A stretch of DNA of 64,000 nucleotides from Dyella_A sp051962475 (GTDB lineage: Bacteria > Pseudomonadota > Gammaproteobacteria > Xanthomonadales > Rhodanobacteraceae). Positions 37,022-45,836 of this stretch are shown one piece after another. The stretch lies in the NCBI RefSeq assembly GCF_051962475.1, contig NZ_JBQCCF010000014.1, positions 11,013 to 75,012 on the forward strand, written 5' to 3'. The notes beneath the pieces were generated by a model. The model made no database searches and was not told the DNA's origin. It saw only the letters and a program-made list of their open reading frames with translations. Positions within the stretch are counted from its first letter, which is position 1. Every line of letters begins with the position of its first letter. Both the position numbers and the translations under genes were made by a program.

Positions 37022-38839
37022 ATGAGTTCCCTGCACCCCGTCGTCCGCGAAGTCACCGAGCGCCTGCGCGAACGCAGCCGTGAATCGCGCGCGGCGTACC
37101 TGGCCAAGATCGCCGCCGCCCGCGGCGACGGCACCCGCCGCCAGCACCTGTCGTGCGGCAACCTCGCGCACGGCTTCGCCGCCTGCGGCAACGACGACAA
37201 GGCTGCGCTGCGCGCCGGTCGCACGCCGAATATCGGCATCGTCACCGCCTACAACGACATGCTCTCGGCGCACCAGCCGTACGAGCGCTATCCCGAGCTG
37301 ATCCGCCACGTCGCGCGCGAAGCCGGCGCCACCGCGCAGGTCGCCGGCGGCGTGCCGGCGATGTGCGACGGCGTCACCCAGGGCCGGGCCGGCATGGAGC
37401 TCTCGCTGTTCTCGCGCGACCTGATCGCGATGGCCACCGCGGTGGCGCTGTCGCACGACATGTTCGACGCCAGCCTGTACCTCGGCATCTGCGACAAGAT
37501 CGTGCCGGGCCTGCTGATCGGCGCGCTCGCTTTCGGCCACCTGCCCGGCGTATTCGTGCCGTCGGGCCCGATGCCCAGCGGCATCACCAACGAGGCCAAG
37601 TCCAAGGTGCGCCAGGCCTACGCCGAGGGCAAGGCGACCCGCGAGGAGCTGCTGGAAGCCGAGGCCGCTGCGTACCACGCCCCCGGCACCTGCACGTTCT
37701 ACGGCACCGCCAACTCCAACCAGATGCTGATGGAGATCATGGGCATGCATCTGCCCGGCGCGAGCTTCGTGGCGCCGGACACGCCGCTGCGCGATGCGCT
37801 CACCGCCGAGGCGGTGCGCCGCGCGGCGGCGATGAGCGCGCTGGGCGAGCACTACCTGCCGGTCGGCCACATCGTCGACGAGAAATCGGTGATCAACGGC
37901 GTGATCGGCCTGCACGCCACCGGCGGCTCCACCAACCACCTGCTGCACCTGGTGGCGATGGCGCGCGCGGCCGGCGTGGAGTTGCGCTGGGAAGACTTTG
38001 ACGCACTCTCCTCGGTGGTGCCGCTGCTGGCCCGCGTGTATCCGAACGGCTACGCCGACGTGAACCAGTTCCACGAGGCCGGCGGCATGGCGTTCCTGAT
38101 CGATCAGCTGCTCTCGCAGGGCCTGCTGCATTCCGACGTGAAGACGGTCAACGGCACCGGCCTGGACGGCTACACCCAGGTGCCGGTGCTCGACGCCAGC
38201 GGCAAGCTGGCCTGGCAGCAGGTGTCCGGCGAGAGCGGCAACCGCGGCGTGCTGCGCGCGATCAGCGAGCCGTTCCGACCCGACGGCGGCCTGCGCCTGC
38301 TCGACGGCAACCTCGGCCGCGGCGTGATCAAGGTGTCTTCGGTGCCCGACGACCGCATGGTGATCGAGGCGCCGGCGATCGTATTCAACGACCAGGACGA
38401 GGTGCGCGGCGCGTTCGAGCGCGGCGAGCTCAACCGCGACTTCGTCGCCGTAGTGCGCTTCCAGGGCCCGCGCGCCAACGGCATGCCGGAGCTGCACAAG
38501 CTCACCCCGACGCTGGCCCTGCTGCAGGATCGCGGCCACCGCATCGCGCTGCTCACCGACGGGCGCATGTCCGGCGCGTCCGGCCGCGTGCCGGCGGCGA
38601 TCCACGTCACCCCCGAGGCCGAGGCCGGCGGGGCGCTGGCCAAGGTTCGCGACGGTGATCTGGTCCGCCTGGACGCAGTGAACGGCACGCTCGACGTGCT
38701 GGTCGACGCCGCCGAATTCGCCGCACGCCCCAGCGTCACCCTGCCCGACCACTCGCACCACGTCGGCATGGGCCGCGAGCTGTTCGGCCTGTTCCGCAAC
38801 AACGCCGTCACCGCCGATCTCGGCGCCGGCGTGCTCTGA
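37022..38839 (+). CDS. edd: Phosphogluconate dehydratase
   Basis: A 605-residue IlvD/Edd-family Fe-S enzyme that converts 6-phosphogluconate to 2-keto-3-deoxy-6-phosphogluconate. IlvD/Edd motifs include CDGVTQGRAGMELSLFSRDL, CDKIVPGLLIGAL and GRMSGASGRVPAAIHVTPEA, with the cluster cysteines retained. CAGGAG lies at ribosome-site distance from ATG 37022. It is followed by eda 25 bases later. Confidence 0.97.
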   Translation: MSSLHPVVREVTERLRERSRESRAAYLAKIAAARGDGTRRQHLSCGNLAHGFAACGNDDKAALRAGRTPNIGIVTAYNDMLSAHQPYERYPELIRHVAREAGATAQVAGGVPAMCDGVTQGRAGMELSLFSRDLIAMATAVALSHDMFDASLYLGICDKIVPGLLIGALAFGHLPGVFVPSGPMPSGITNEAKSKVRQAYAEGKATREELLEAEAAAYHAPGTCTFYGTANSNQMLMEIMGMHLPGASFVAPDTPLRDALTAEAVRRAAAMSALGEHYLPVGHIVDEKSVINGVIGLHATGGSTNHLLHLVAMARAAGVELRWEDFDALSSVVPLLARVYPNGYADVNQFHEAGGMAFLIDQLLSQGLLHSDVKTVNGTGLDGYTQVPVLDASGKLAWQQVSGESGNRGVLRAISEPFRPDGGLRLLDGNLGRGVIKVSSVPDDRMVIEAPAIVFNDQDEVRGAFERGELNRDFVAVVRFQGPRANGMPELHKLTPTLALLQDRGHRIALLTDGRMSGASGRVPAAIHVTPEAEAGGALAKVRDGDLVRLDAVNGTLDVLVDAAEFAARPSVTLPDHSHHVGMGRELFGLFRNNAVTADLGAGVL

Positions 38840-38864
38840 CCCCCCGCTTTCCCGGAGTGTTCCC

Positions 38865-39515
38865 GTGACGCAATCGATGCAAACCAAGCAGGCCCAGGTC
38901 GAGGCCACCATGCGGCTAGCGCCGGTGATCCCGGTGGTGATCATCGACGACGTGGCCGCCGCCGTGCCGATGGCGCGCGCGCTGGTCGCCGGCGGTACGC
39001 CGGCGATCGAGGTGACCTTGCGCACGCCCGCCGCGCTGGACGCGATCCGCGCCATCGCGCAGGAAGTGGAGGGGGCCGTGGTCGGCGTCGGCACCGTGCT
39101 TAACGCCGAGCATCTCGCGGCCGCAAAAGCCGCCGGCGCGCGCTTCGCGGTGTCGCCGGGCGTGTCGCCGAAACTGCTCAATGCGGCCGACGACAGCGAG
39201 CTGCCGCTGCTGCCCGGCGCCGCCACCGCCAGCGAAGTGATGACCCTCATCGAGCGCGGCTACCGCTTCCTGAAATTCTTCCCGGCCGTCCCCGCCGGCG
39301 GCACCAAGCTGATCGGCGCCTGGGCCAGTCCGTTGCCGCAAGTGAAGTTCTGCCCCACCGGCGGCATCAGCCTGAGCACCGCCTCGGACTTCCTCGCCCT
39401 GCCCAACGTGCTGTGCGTGGGCGGCTCCTGGCTGACTCCGGCGGACAAGCTCAAGGCCGGTGACTGGGCCGCCATCGAGCTGCTCGCCCGCGAGGCGGCT
39501 TCGCTGAAGGGCTGA
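38865..39515 (+). CDS. eda: KDPG/KHG aldolase
   Basis: A 216-residue class I aldolase splitting KDPG into pyruvate and glyceraldehyde-3-phosphate, the last Entner-Doudoroff step. The catalytic Glu is in AIEVTLRTPAAL and the Schiff-base lysine in GYRFLKFFPA. It starts with GTG behind a CGGAG site. Its stop is only three bases from the stop of the convergent MFS gene, so the two transcripts must overlap or end very tightly. Confidence 0.96.
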   Translation: MTQSMQTKQAQVEATMRLAPVIPVVIIDDVAAAVPMARALVAGGTPAIEVTLRTPAALDAIRAIAQEVEGAVVGVGTVLNAEHLAAAKAAGARFAVSPGVSPKLLNAADDSELPLLPGAATASEVMTLIERGYRFLKFFPAVPAGGTKLIGAWASPLPQVKFCPTGGISLSTASDFLALPNVLCVGGSWLTPADKLKAGDWAAIELLAREAASLKG

Positions 39516-39518
39516 ACC

Positions 39519-40802
39519 TCAACCGGTCTGCGGCGCGGCATCCTGCGAGCGGATGCTGCGCAAGGCGGGGCTGGTCAGGCAGCCCAGGGCAATCGTCGTC
39601 AGCGCGAGGCCCGAGGCCACGAACAGGCCCGGCAGCGACATCAGCTTGAGCAGGGCGCCGGCGCCTGCCGCGGCCAGCGGGCCCAAGCCGAGGAAGGTGA
39701 ACATCAACACGCTCATCGTGCGCCCCAGCATGTTCGGCGCCACGCGCCGCTGGATCCAGCTGATCAGGGTGATCTGGATCACCCCGCCGAACAGGCCGGT
39801 GAAGCCGAGCAGGGCGGCGGCGAGCACGGTCGAATGCACCCCGGCCAGCGCCACCAGCGCCAGGCCCACGCTGGCGTCGAAGCACAGGATCATCGCGCCC
39901 AGCTGCCCGCGCACCCGTCGCGCCACCCAGCCGGAGGCGAAGCCGCCCAGCAGCATGCCGCCTCCGTTCGCCGCCAGCACGATGCCCAGCGAGGTGGCGC
40001 CGTGGTCCAGCCGCGTATCGGCCAGTACCGGCAGGCCGACCTGGGTCGGGCCGGTGACGAAGATCGAGACCACCGCCGCGTACAGCATGAACGCGCGCAG
40101 CGGCGGATCCGCGGCGATGCTGCGCAGCCCACCGAGCACCTGACCCAGCACGCCTTGCTGCGTGGTGGTTCGCGGCGCCGCCGGCTGCAGGCGCACCAAC
40201 GCCAGCGACACCAGCGAGCAGGCGAAGCTGGCCGCGTCAATGGCGAACGCCCAGCCCAGGCCACGCGCATCGGCCAGCGCCGTCGACCCCGGCGAGGCAT
40301 GCGCGCCAGCGCCGATCACCACGCCGGCCAGCGCGGGGCCAATGAACAGGCTGAGCTGGCGCATTCCCATCATGGCGCCGTTGGCCTGCTGCAACTGCTG
40401 CGGCGCCACCACCGACGGCAGCAGCGCCGAGCTGGCCGGGTAGGCGAACGCGGTGGCCAGGCCAATGCCCAGCGCCAACGCGTACACCCACGGCATGCTG
40501 ATCGCGCCGGTGAGCACCATCGCGGCCAGCGCCGCCACCATCACCGCGTTGGCGCCGCGCGCCAGCAGCAGCACGGCGCGCGCCGAGAAGTGGTCCACCA
40601 CCGCGCCGCCGATCAACATGAACACCGCGCGCGGCACCGCCATGGTGGCCAGCACCAGGCCGAGCGCGCCCGGGTCGCCGGTGAGCTTGAGCACCAGCCA
40701 GGGCAGCGCGACCAGGGTGAACTGGTCGCCGAACATCGACACCGTGCTGCCGCCGAACAGCAGGCGGAAGTTGGTGTTGCGGGAAAGCGCGGGTTGCGAC
40801 AT
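39519..40802 (-). CDS. MFS transporter
   Basis: A 427-residue protein with 12 predicted membrane segments and an N-terminal FRLLFGGSTVSMFGDQFTLVALPWL pattern typical of the enterobactin-exporter-like/MFS_3 group. Substrate cannot be read from sequence; macrolide or siderophore export are family precedents. It is 28 bases downstream of DUF2239 on the same strand and likely co-transcribed with it. Confidence 0.85.
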   Translation of the reverse strand: MSQPALSRNTNFRLLFGGSTVSMFGDQFTLVALPWLVLKLTGDPGALGLVLATMAVPRAVFMLIGGAVVDHFSARAVLLLARGANAVMVAALAAMVLTGAISMPWVYALALGIGLATAFAYPASSALLPSVVAPQQLQQANGAMMGMRQLSLFIGPALAGVVIGAGAHASPGSTALADARGLGWAFAIDAASFACSLVSLALVRLQPAAPRTTTQQGVLGQVLGGLRSIAADPPLRAFMLYAAVVSIFVTGPTQVGLPVLADTRLDHGATSLGIVLAANGGGMLLGGFASGWVARRVRGQLGAMILCFDASVGLALVALAGVHSTVLAAALLGFTGLFGGVIQITLISWIQRRVAPNMLGRTMSVLMFTFLGLGPLAAAGAGALLKLMSLPGLFVASGLALTTIALGCLTSPALRSIRSQDAAPQTG

Positions 40803-40830
40803 GGGATCGTCTCGAGGAAGGGGGCGCGAC

Positions 40831-41421
40831 TCAGCCGCCAGTGGCGGCGGTGTCCCAGGCACGGTGGGCCAGTTGCAGCAGGTGCTGGCGCACATCGGTG
40901 GGCCAGTCGGCGGTGAGCTGATCGAACGTGGCGCGCTCACCGCGCCAGAACGCGCGCGAGGCCTCCTCGAAGCCGGGCAGGTCGCCGGCCAGCGTGCGCA
41001 TCGTGCGGTCGGCCGCCTCGCTGGCCTGGCGCGCCTGCTCCTTGGCGCTGCCTGCGCGGCGTGCCTCCTCCACCAGCCGGCGCAGCGTCACCGAGGCGCC
41101 GCCAGGCTGGCGGCCCAGCCAGTCCCAATGGCGCGGCAGCAGAGTCACCTCGCGGGCGACCACGCCAAGCTTCGGCCGTCCGGGTCCGCGCGGCGTGGCG
41201 GGTTCGGCGGCGGGGCGCAGCCGCGCCAGCACCTCGTCCACGCTGCCGCGCAGGTCGAACTCCAGCGGGTAGCCGGTGGCATCATCGAGAATCAGCGGCG
41301 ATTGCGCGCTCCCCTCGTCCATCGCGCGGCGCACCGCCTGCGCCACGTCCTGCGGCGAGCCGGTGGCGATGCGTCGATGGCCTTCGAAGGCAGTGCAGCG
41401 GGTGCTGTCGGCGGGTGTCAT
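40831..41421 (-). CDS. DUF2239 family protein
   Basis: A 196-residue soluble protein matching DUF2239: N-terminal CTAFEGHRRIATG, LILDDATGYPLEFDLRGS, and the hallmark GRPKLGVVAREVTLLPRHWDW. The GRPKLG stretch resembles an AT-hook, so nucleic-acid binding is possible but unproven. The ATG at 41421 fits the family start. Function is unknown. Confidence 0.85.
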   Translation of the reverse strand: MTPADSTRCTAFEGHRRIATGSPQDVAQAVRRAMDEGSAQSPLILDDATGYPLEFDLRGSVDEVLARLRPAAEPATPRGPGRPKLGVVAREVTLLPRHWDWLGRQPGGASVTLRRLVEEARRAGSAKEQARQASEAADRTMRTLAGDLPGFEEASRAFWRGERATFDQLTADWPTDVRQHLLQLAHRAWDTAATGG

Positions 41422-41572
41422 GGCCGGGTCCGATGGAGCGGGTGCCGTATTTGACCCGGATAAAACGTGGCCGTCAATATCACCCGGGCAAATTTGTGCA
41501 GCCAGGGCCACCCGCGCGGTGCGCAGGCGCGCCACTGCGGCTATCGTGGCGGGCTTTTGCGGACGTCATCCC

Positions 41573-42427
41573 ATGTTCTTCCTGTGCCTGAGCATCCTGT
41601 GCAGCGTGCTGGTGTCGGTGTGGCTCAAGCTCGCCCGCCGCTTCGGCCTGGACGTGCCGCAGATGGTGGCCTGGAACTACCTGGCCGCCGGATCGCTGGT
41701 TGCGCTGGTGCTGCATCCCTCGCTGGCACCGCTGCGTCAGCCGGACGCGCCGCGCTTCGCCGTGCTGGCGCTGGCGGTGCTGCTGCCGGCGATCTTCCTG
41801 GCGCTAGGCACCTCGGTGCGCCATGCCGGCATCGTGCGCTCGGACGTGGCCCAGCGACTGTCGCTGCTGATCTCCCTGCTCGCCGCGTTCGTGCTGTTCG
41901 GCCAGCAGCCAACGCCGCGCATGCTCGCCGGCCTCGCGCTGGGGCTGGTGGCGTTGGCGGCGATGGTCTGGCGCGGCCGTGCGGCATGTGCGGACGGTGC
42001 GGCCGCGTGGCTGTGGCCGCTGGTGGTGTGCGCGGGCTTCGGCGCGATCGACATCCTGCTCAAGCAGGTCGCCGCGGCCGGCATCCCGATCGCCGCCTCG
42101 CTGCAGGCGATGTTTGCGCTGGCGTTGCCGGTGGCGCTGGGTTTTGCGTTGCTGGCGCGTCGTCGCAGCGGCGCGCGCTTCACCGCGCGCAGCCTGGCCG
42201 GCGGCCTGCTGCTGGGCGTGCTCAACTTCGGCAACATCTTGTTCTACCTGCGCGCGCACGTGGCGCTGCCGAACGATCCGGCGCTGGTGTTCGCCACCAT
42301 GAACCTCGGCGTGGTGGCGCTGGGCACGCTGGTCGGCGTGTTGGCGTTCCGCGAGCGCCTGAGCTGGATCAATGCGATCGGCGTGCTGCTGGCGGCGACG
42401 GCGATCGCCCTGCTCACGCTGGCCTGA
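41573..42427 (+). CDS. EamA/DMT-family transporter
   Basis: A 284-residue protein with ~10 hydrophobic helices in two repeated halves. The stretches SVRHAGIVRSDVAQRLSLLI and LPNDPALVFATMNLGVVALG lie at the equivalent EamA positions. Substrate is unknown. It is divergent from the DUF2239 gene; the ATG at 41573 begins directly with the first membrane helix. Confidence 0.83.
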   Translation: MFFLCLSILCSVLVSVWLKLARRFGLDVPQMVAWNYLAAGSLVALVLHPSLAPLRQPDAPRFAVLALAVLLPAIFLALGTSVRHAGIVRSDVAQRLSLLISLLAAFVLFGQQPTPRMLAGLALGLVALAAMVWRGRAACADGAAAWLWPLVVCAGFGAIDILLKQVAAAGIPIAASLQAMFALALPVALGFALLARRRSGARFTARSLAGGLLLGVLNFGNILFYLRAHVALPNDPALVFATMNLGVVALGTLVGVLAFRERLSWINAIGVLLAATAIALLTLA

Positions 42428-42767
42428 GCGCTAGAGGTTTCCGGCCCTCATGCCAGACGCTCCTCTTGGCGCATTACCGTGCGCACGGCTCTGAACGGGC
42501 CTTCCATGTTTTCCGCAAAGCCTCAGGTGTCATTCCTTCGGACGCGGGAATCCATCTGCTTCTGATGCAAGGCCACAGCGTAAGACACTCCGCCGCCGTT
42601 GGAGCGCGCCTGCGATCGACTGCATCCCAGGCCGCTGCCGCACACGCATTCCGACCCGGCAAGAACATGCGCCCACCGCTCCCGGCCGCACGTGACTTCC
42701 GGGGGATGGCCCGCCCCCGCCCGAGGCATACGCTCAACCGCTTGGCCACAAGCTCCGGGGAATCCAC
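42428..42767. other. Intergenic region containing a REP-like element
   Basis: About 340 bases with no credible gene. It contains a diverged REP copy (42529-42563) related to the one inside the DUF3348 gene. The S10 peptidase promoter probably lies in the last 100 bases. Confidence 0.55.
42529..42563. repeat. REP-like element, GTCATTCC...GGAATCCATCT type
   Basis: GTCATTCC and GCGGGAATCCATCTGCTTCTG share outer segments with the element at 45458, while the inner loop differs. This is a common extragenic repeat class in beta- and gammaproteobacteria. Confidence 0.65.
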
Positions 42768-44372
42768 ATGCGTCGTCTCGTTCTCGCCGTTGCGCTCGCC
42801 AGCGCATTGATCAGCACCGCCACGCTCGCCCACGAGGACAAGCACGACGACGCCAAGTCGAAGGAGAAATCGCCCGACACGGCGCTGGTCAAGCCGCAGA
42901 GCTCGGAGACCGAAGGCAGCGTCACCGTCGAAGGCAAGCGCGTCGACTACAAGGCGGTGGCCGGCACGCTGGTGCTGCACGGCTCGGGCGACAAGGAGCA
43001 CGAGCCGACGGTGAGCATGTTCTACACCGCCTACTTCAAGAAGGGCACGCCGGCCGGCCAGCGGCCGATCACCTTCATCTACAACGGCGGCCCGGGCTCA
43101 GCCACGGTGTGGCTGCACATGGGCGCGTTCGGGCCTAAACGCGTGGTCACCAGCGACGACAGCCACACGCCCGCCGCGCCCTATGGCCTGGTCAACAACG
43201 ACTACAGCCTGCTCGACGCGTCCGACCTCGTGTTCATCGACGCTCCCGGCGCCGGCTTCAGCCGCCTCATCGCCGATGACCCGGACAAGGACAAGCGCGA
43301 CGAGCAGATGAAGGACCGCAAGAAGGCGATCTACGGGGTCGACGGCGACGGCCACGCCTTCGCCCAGTTCATCACGCAGTTCCTCTCGAAGTACGGCCGC
43401 TGGAACTCGCCCAAGTACCTGTTCGGCGAAAGCTACGGCACCACGCGCTCGGCGGTGGTGGCCAACATCCTGGAGAACGAGGACAGCGTCGATCTCAACG
43501 GCGTGGTGCTGCTGTCGCAGATCCTCAGCTTCGATACCAGCATCGACGGTCCCGAGTTCAATCCCGGCGTCGACCTGCCCTACGTGCTGGCGCTGCCCAC
43601 CTTTGCCGCCACCGCCTATTACCACCACCAGCTGCCGCAGCCGCCCGCCGCGCTGGAGCCGTTCCTCAAGGAAGTGGAGCAGTACGCGATGGGTGACTAT
43701 GCGCAAGCGCTGATGCAGGGCGCCGCGCTCGACACCGCGCGCAAGCAGGCCGTGGCCGAGAAGCTGCACCAGTACACCGGCCTGCCGGTGGACTACCTGC
43801 TCAAGGCCAACCTGCGGGTCACCGGCGGCATGTTCGAGCATGAGCTGCAGGCCTCCACCGACACCACCACCGGCCGCCTCGACAGCCGCTTCGCCGGCCC
43901 CTCGCTCGATCCGCTCAGCAAGGCCAGCGAGTACGACCCGCAGTCCTCGGCGATCAGCTCCGCCTACGTCGCCGCGTTCAACGACTACGTGCGCAAGCAG
44001 CTCAAGTTCGGCCAGGACATGCGCTACCGCCTGTTCGCCGACATCGACCACTGGGACTTCGCACACAAGGCGCCGGGCGTGGACGGCGAGGCGCTGCAGT
44101 CCTCCACCAACGTCATGCCGGATCTGGCCATGGCGATGAAGACCAACCCGGATCTGAAGGTATTCCTCAACGGCGGCTACTACGACCTCGCCACGCCGTA
44201 CTTCGCCGCCGAGTACGAGATGAACCACCTGCCGATCCCCGACAGCCTGCGCAAGAACATCTCCACCCAGTGGTACCCGTCCGGCCACATGGTCTACGCC
44301 CACCAGGACTCGCTGAAGCAGCTGCACGACAACGTGGCGAAGTTCATCCAGAGCACCGACAACGTGAAGTGA
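42768..44372 (+). CDS. S10-family serine carboxypeptidase, exported
   Basis: A 534-residue secreted protein with a signal peptide ending TLAHE. The alpha/beta-hydrolase carboxypeptidase motifs are IYNGGPGSATVW (oxyanion region), FIDAPGAGFS, GESYG with Ser222, a late YYDLATPY aspartate and SGHMVYAH histidine. It trims C-terminal residues from peptides outside the cytoplasm. A polar, charged stretch follows the signal peptide. It is monocistronic, with a strong hairpin just after the stop. Confidence 0.9.
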   Translation: MRRLVLAVALASALISTATLAHEDKHDDAKSKEKSPDTALVKPQSSETEGSVTVEGKRVDYKAVAGTLVLHGSGDKEHEPTVSMFYTAYFKKGTPAGQRPITFIYNGGPGSATVWLHMGAFGPKRVVTSDDSHTPAAPYGLVNNDYSLLDASDLVFIDAPGAGFSRLIADDPDKDKRDEQMKDRKKAIYGVDGDGHAFAQFITQFLSKYGRWNSPKYLFGESYGTTRSAVVANILENEDSVDLNGVVLLSQILSFDTSIDGPEFNPGVDLPYVLALPTFAATAYYHHQLPQPPAALEPFLKEVEQYAMGDYAQALMQGAALDTARKQAVAEKLHQYTGLPVDYLLKANLRVTGGMFEHELQASTDTTTGRLDSRFAGPSLDPLSKASEYDPQSSAISSAYVAAFNDYVRKQLKFGQDMRYRLFADIDHWDFAHKAPGVDGEALQSSTNVMPDLAMAMKTNPDLKVFLNGGYYDLATPYFAAEYEMNHLPIPDSLRKNISTQWYPSGHMVYAHQDSLKQLHDNVAKFIQSTDNVK

Positions 44373-44380
44373 TCGGTTGG

Positions 44381-44414
44381 CCCACGGTGCACCGCGCTTG
44401 CGGTGCACCGTGGG
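44381..44414. terminator. Perfect 15-base-pair hairpin after the S10 gene
   Basis: CCCACGGTGCACCGC and its exact complement flank a GCTT loop, eight bases past the stop codon. There is no T tract, so it may be an RNA-stability structure or a factor-dependent stop rather than a classical terminator. Confidence 0.6.
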
Positions 44415-44453
44415 CGCGCTACGCTGGGCAACCCTCGCCCGGTTCTCTGTTGC

Positions 44454-44825
44454 ATGCGCCAGCTCATCGACCGCTACATCGACGCCTACAACCGCATCGA
44501 CGTCGACGCAATGCTGCTCACCCTGCATCCGGCGATCGTGTTCGAGAACTACGCCGGCGGCCAACGCACGCTGCGCACCGAGGGTCTGCTCGATTTCGAC
44601 CGCCTGGCCCGCAGCACCCAGCCGCTGTTCAGCGCACGCCGCCAGGTGATCACCGCCTACCGCGAACAGGGCGATACCGCCTGGGCCGAGATCCAGTTCG
44701 ACGGCACCTTCGCCATCGACCTGCCCAACGGCATCCGCGCCGGCCAGCACATCGCCATGCCCGGCCGCTCCGAGTACCGCGTGCACGACGGCCTGCTGGT
44801 CTACATCGCCGACCACAGCGCCTGA
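44454..44825 (+). CDS. SnoaL-like / NTF2-fold protein
   Basis: A 123-residue single-domain protein with the NTF2-like pattern: N-terminal helix (RQLIDRYIDAYNRIDVDAML), LHPAIVFENYAGG, and paired beta-strands (WAEIQFDGTFAIDLPNG, GRSEYRVHDGLLVYIADHS). Members bind or isomerise small molecules; no catalytic residues can be named. It has its own start 40 bases past the hairpin. Confidence 0.78.
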   Translation: MRQLIDRYIDAYNRIDVDAMLLTLHPAIVFENYAGGQRTLRTEGLLDFDRLARSTQPLFSARRQVITAYREQGDTAWAEIQFDGTFAIDLPNGIRAGQHIAMPGRSEYRVHDGLLVYIADHSA

Positions 44826-44840
44826 GGCTGCTGCATCAAA

Positions 44841-44890
44841 GCCCTCTCCCCTGGACCCCGTCCGGGGGAGAGGGTTGGGTGAGGGGGCGC
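44841..44890. repeat. REP-like element, CCCTCTCCC...GGGAGAGGG type
   Basis: An imperfect hairpin CCCTCTCCCC ... GGGGGAGAGGG followed by a TGAGGG tail. The same family occurs at 58452-58490 and, as an inverted pair, at 59545-59643. Confidence 0.8.
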
Positions 44891-45009
44891 TCTTCCCCAC
44901 TCCACCGCCGCGGGAGCGACGACGAGCCAAGCCCCCGCGCTCCCCCGACTCCCGCCACGGGACCGCACGCCACCCGCCGCGCTAAACTGCCGGTTTTGCT
45001 CGGGAAGAC

Positions 45010-45828
45010 ATGGCGCAGGCAGCACTCCGCCCGACGGTTCGCGGGCCCACCTTCATCCGCCTGCTGGCACGCCTGGCCGAGGTGGATGTGGCCGCACCCG
45101 GCGCCTCGCTGCCCGACCACATGGGCCAGTGGCTGGACTGGAAGCACGCGCTCTCGCTCGCCGCCGCCCTCGACAGCCATCCCGCCGCGCCTGCGGACGC
45201 CGCCGTGACGGCGCCGGATGACCTGGTCGCCGAATGCGCGCGGGCGCGCGACACCCTGCTGGCCGCCATCGACAACGAACCGCTGCTCGCACCCGGTGCG
45301 CCGTGCACCGATGACACCGATTTCGCCCCATACCGCCAGGCCTACCTCACCCGCCAACGCGCCATGCAGGCCACCGTGGGCCGCCTGCGCGGCAAGCTGC
45401 GCGACGCGCTATTGCAGTCCTCTCCGGTCTCCAGCATTCCCACGTCCTCCCCTAGCCGTCATTCCCGCGAAAGCGGGAATCCATCTCCGTCTTTGCAGAA
45501 CAGCCAAATGGATGGCCGCCATCCGCCGTTGAAGAGCGCTCCACGCATGCGCGGGAATGGCAGCCATGAAGCGCCTCGCGACGAAACGGCCATCGCACGC
45601 CTCGCCGAAGTCGACGCCGTCATGGAAGTCGCCCTCACCCCGCGCGAGCACACCGCGCTCGCCAAAGTCCCGAACCTGCTCGCACAGCGCTTCGCGCGCC
45701 TGCAGGCCGGCGCCCAACCCCACTGGCTCGACGCCTTTCGCCGCGAGATGCAAAGCGTGCTGCGTGCCGAGCTGGATCTTCGTTTTCAACCGGTCGCCGC
45801 GCTGCTCGCCGCGCTGCGCACCTCCTGA
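45010..45828 (+). CDS. DUF3348 family protein, first gene of a stator-like operon
   Basis: A 272-residue soluble protein of unknown function (N-terminus PTFIRLLARLAEVDVAAPGA, C-terminus DAFRREMQSVLRAELDLRFQ) matching DUF3348. Residues ~150-185 (containing RHSRESGNP and PRMRGNG) are translated REP DNA, an in-frame insertion between two conserved halves. It precedes the DUF802 gene by eight bases. The family is consistently found with DUF802, OmpA and DUF2894 genes, so it is likely an accessory of the membrane complex. Confidence 0.82.
   Translation: MAQAALRPTVRGPTFIRLLARLAEVDVAAPGASLPDHMGQWLDWKHALSLAAALDSHPAAPADAAVTAPDDLVAECARARDTLLAAIDNEPLLAPGAPCTDDTDFAPYRQAYLTRQRAMQATVGRLRGKLRDALLQSSPVSSIPTSSPSRHSRESGNPSPSLQNSQMDGRHPPLKSAPRMRGNGSHEAPRDETAIARLAEVDAVMEVALTPREHTALAKVPNLLAQRFARLQAGAQPHWLDAFRREMQSVLRAELDLRFQPVAALLAALRTS
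45458..45563. repeat. REP element inserted in frame in the DUF3348 gene
   Basis: GTCATTCCCGCGAAAGCGGGAATCCATCT at the left and GCGGGAATGGC at the right bracket about 105 bases that keep the reading frame. The left hairpin (CCCGC GAAA GCGGG) is perfect. Confidence 0.85.
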
Positions 45829-45836
45829 GATTCCAC

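Noticed and set aside
44381..44414. tRNA or structured RNA gene
   Set aside because: It is a simple perfect hairpin with no cloverleaf or conserved RNA motif; no tRNA or rRNA was recognised anywhere in the window.
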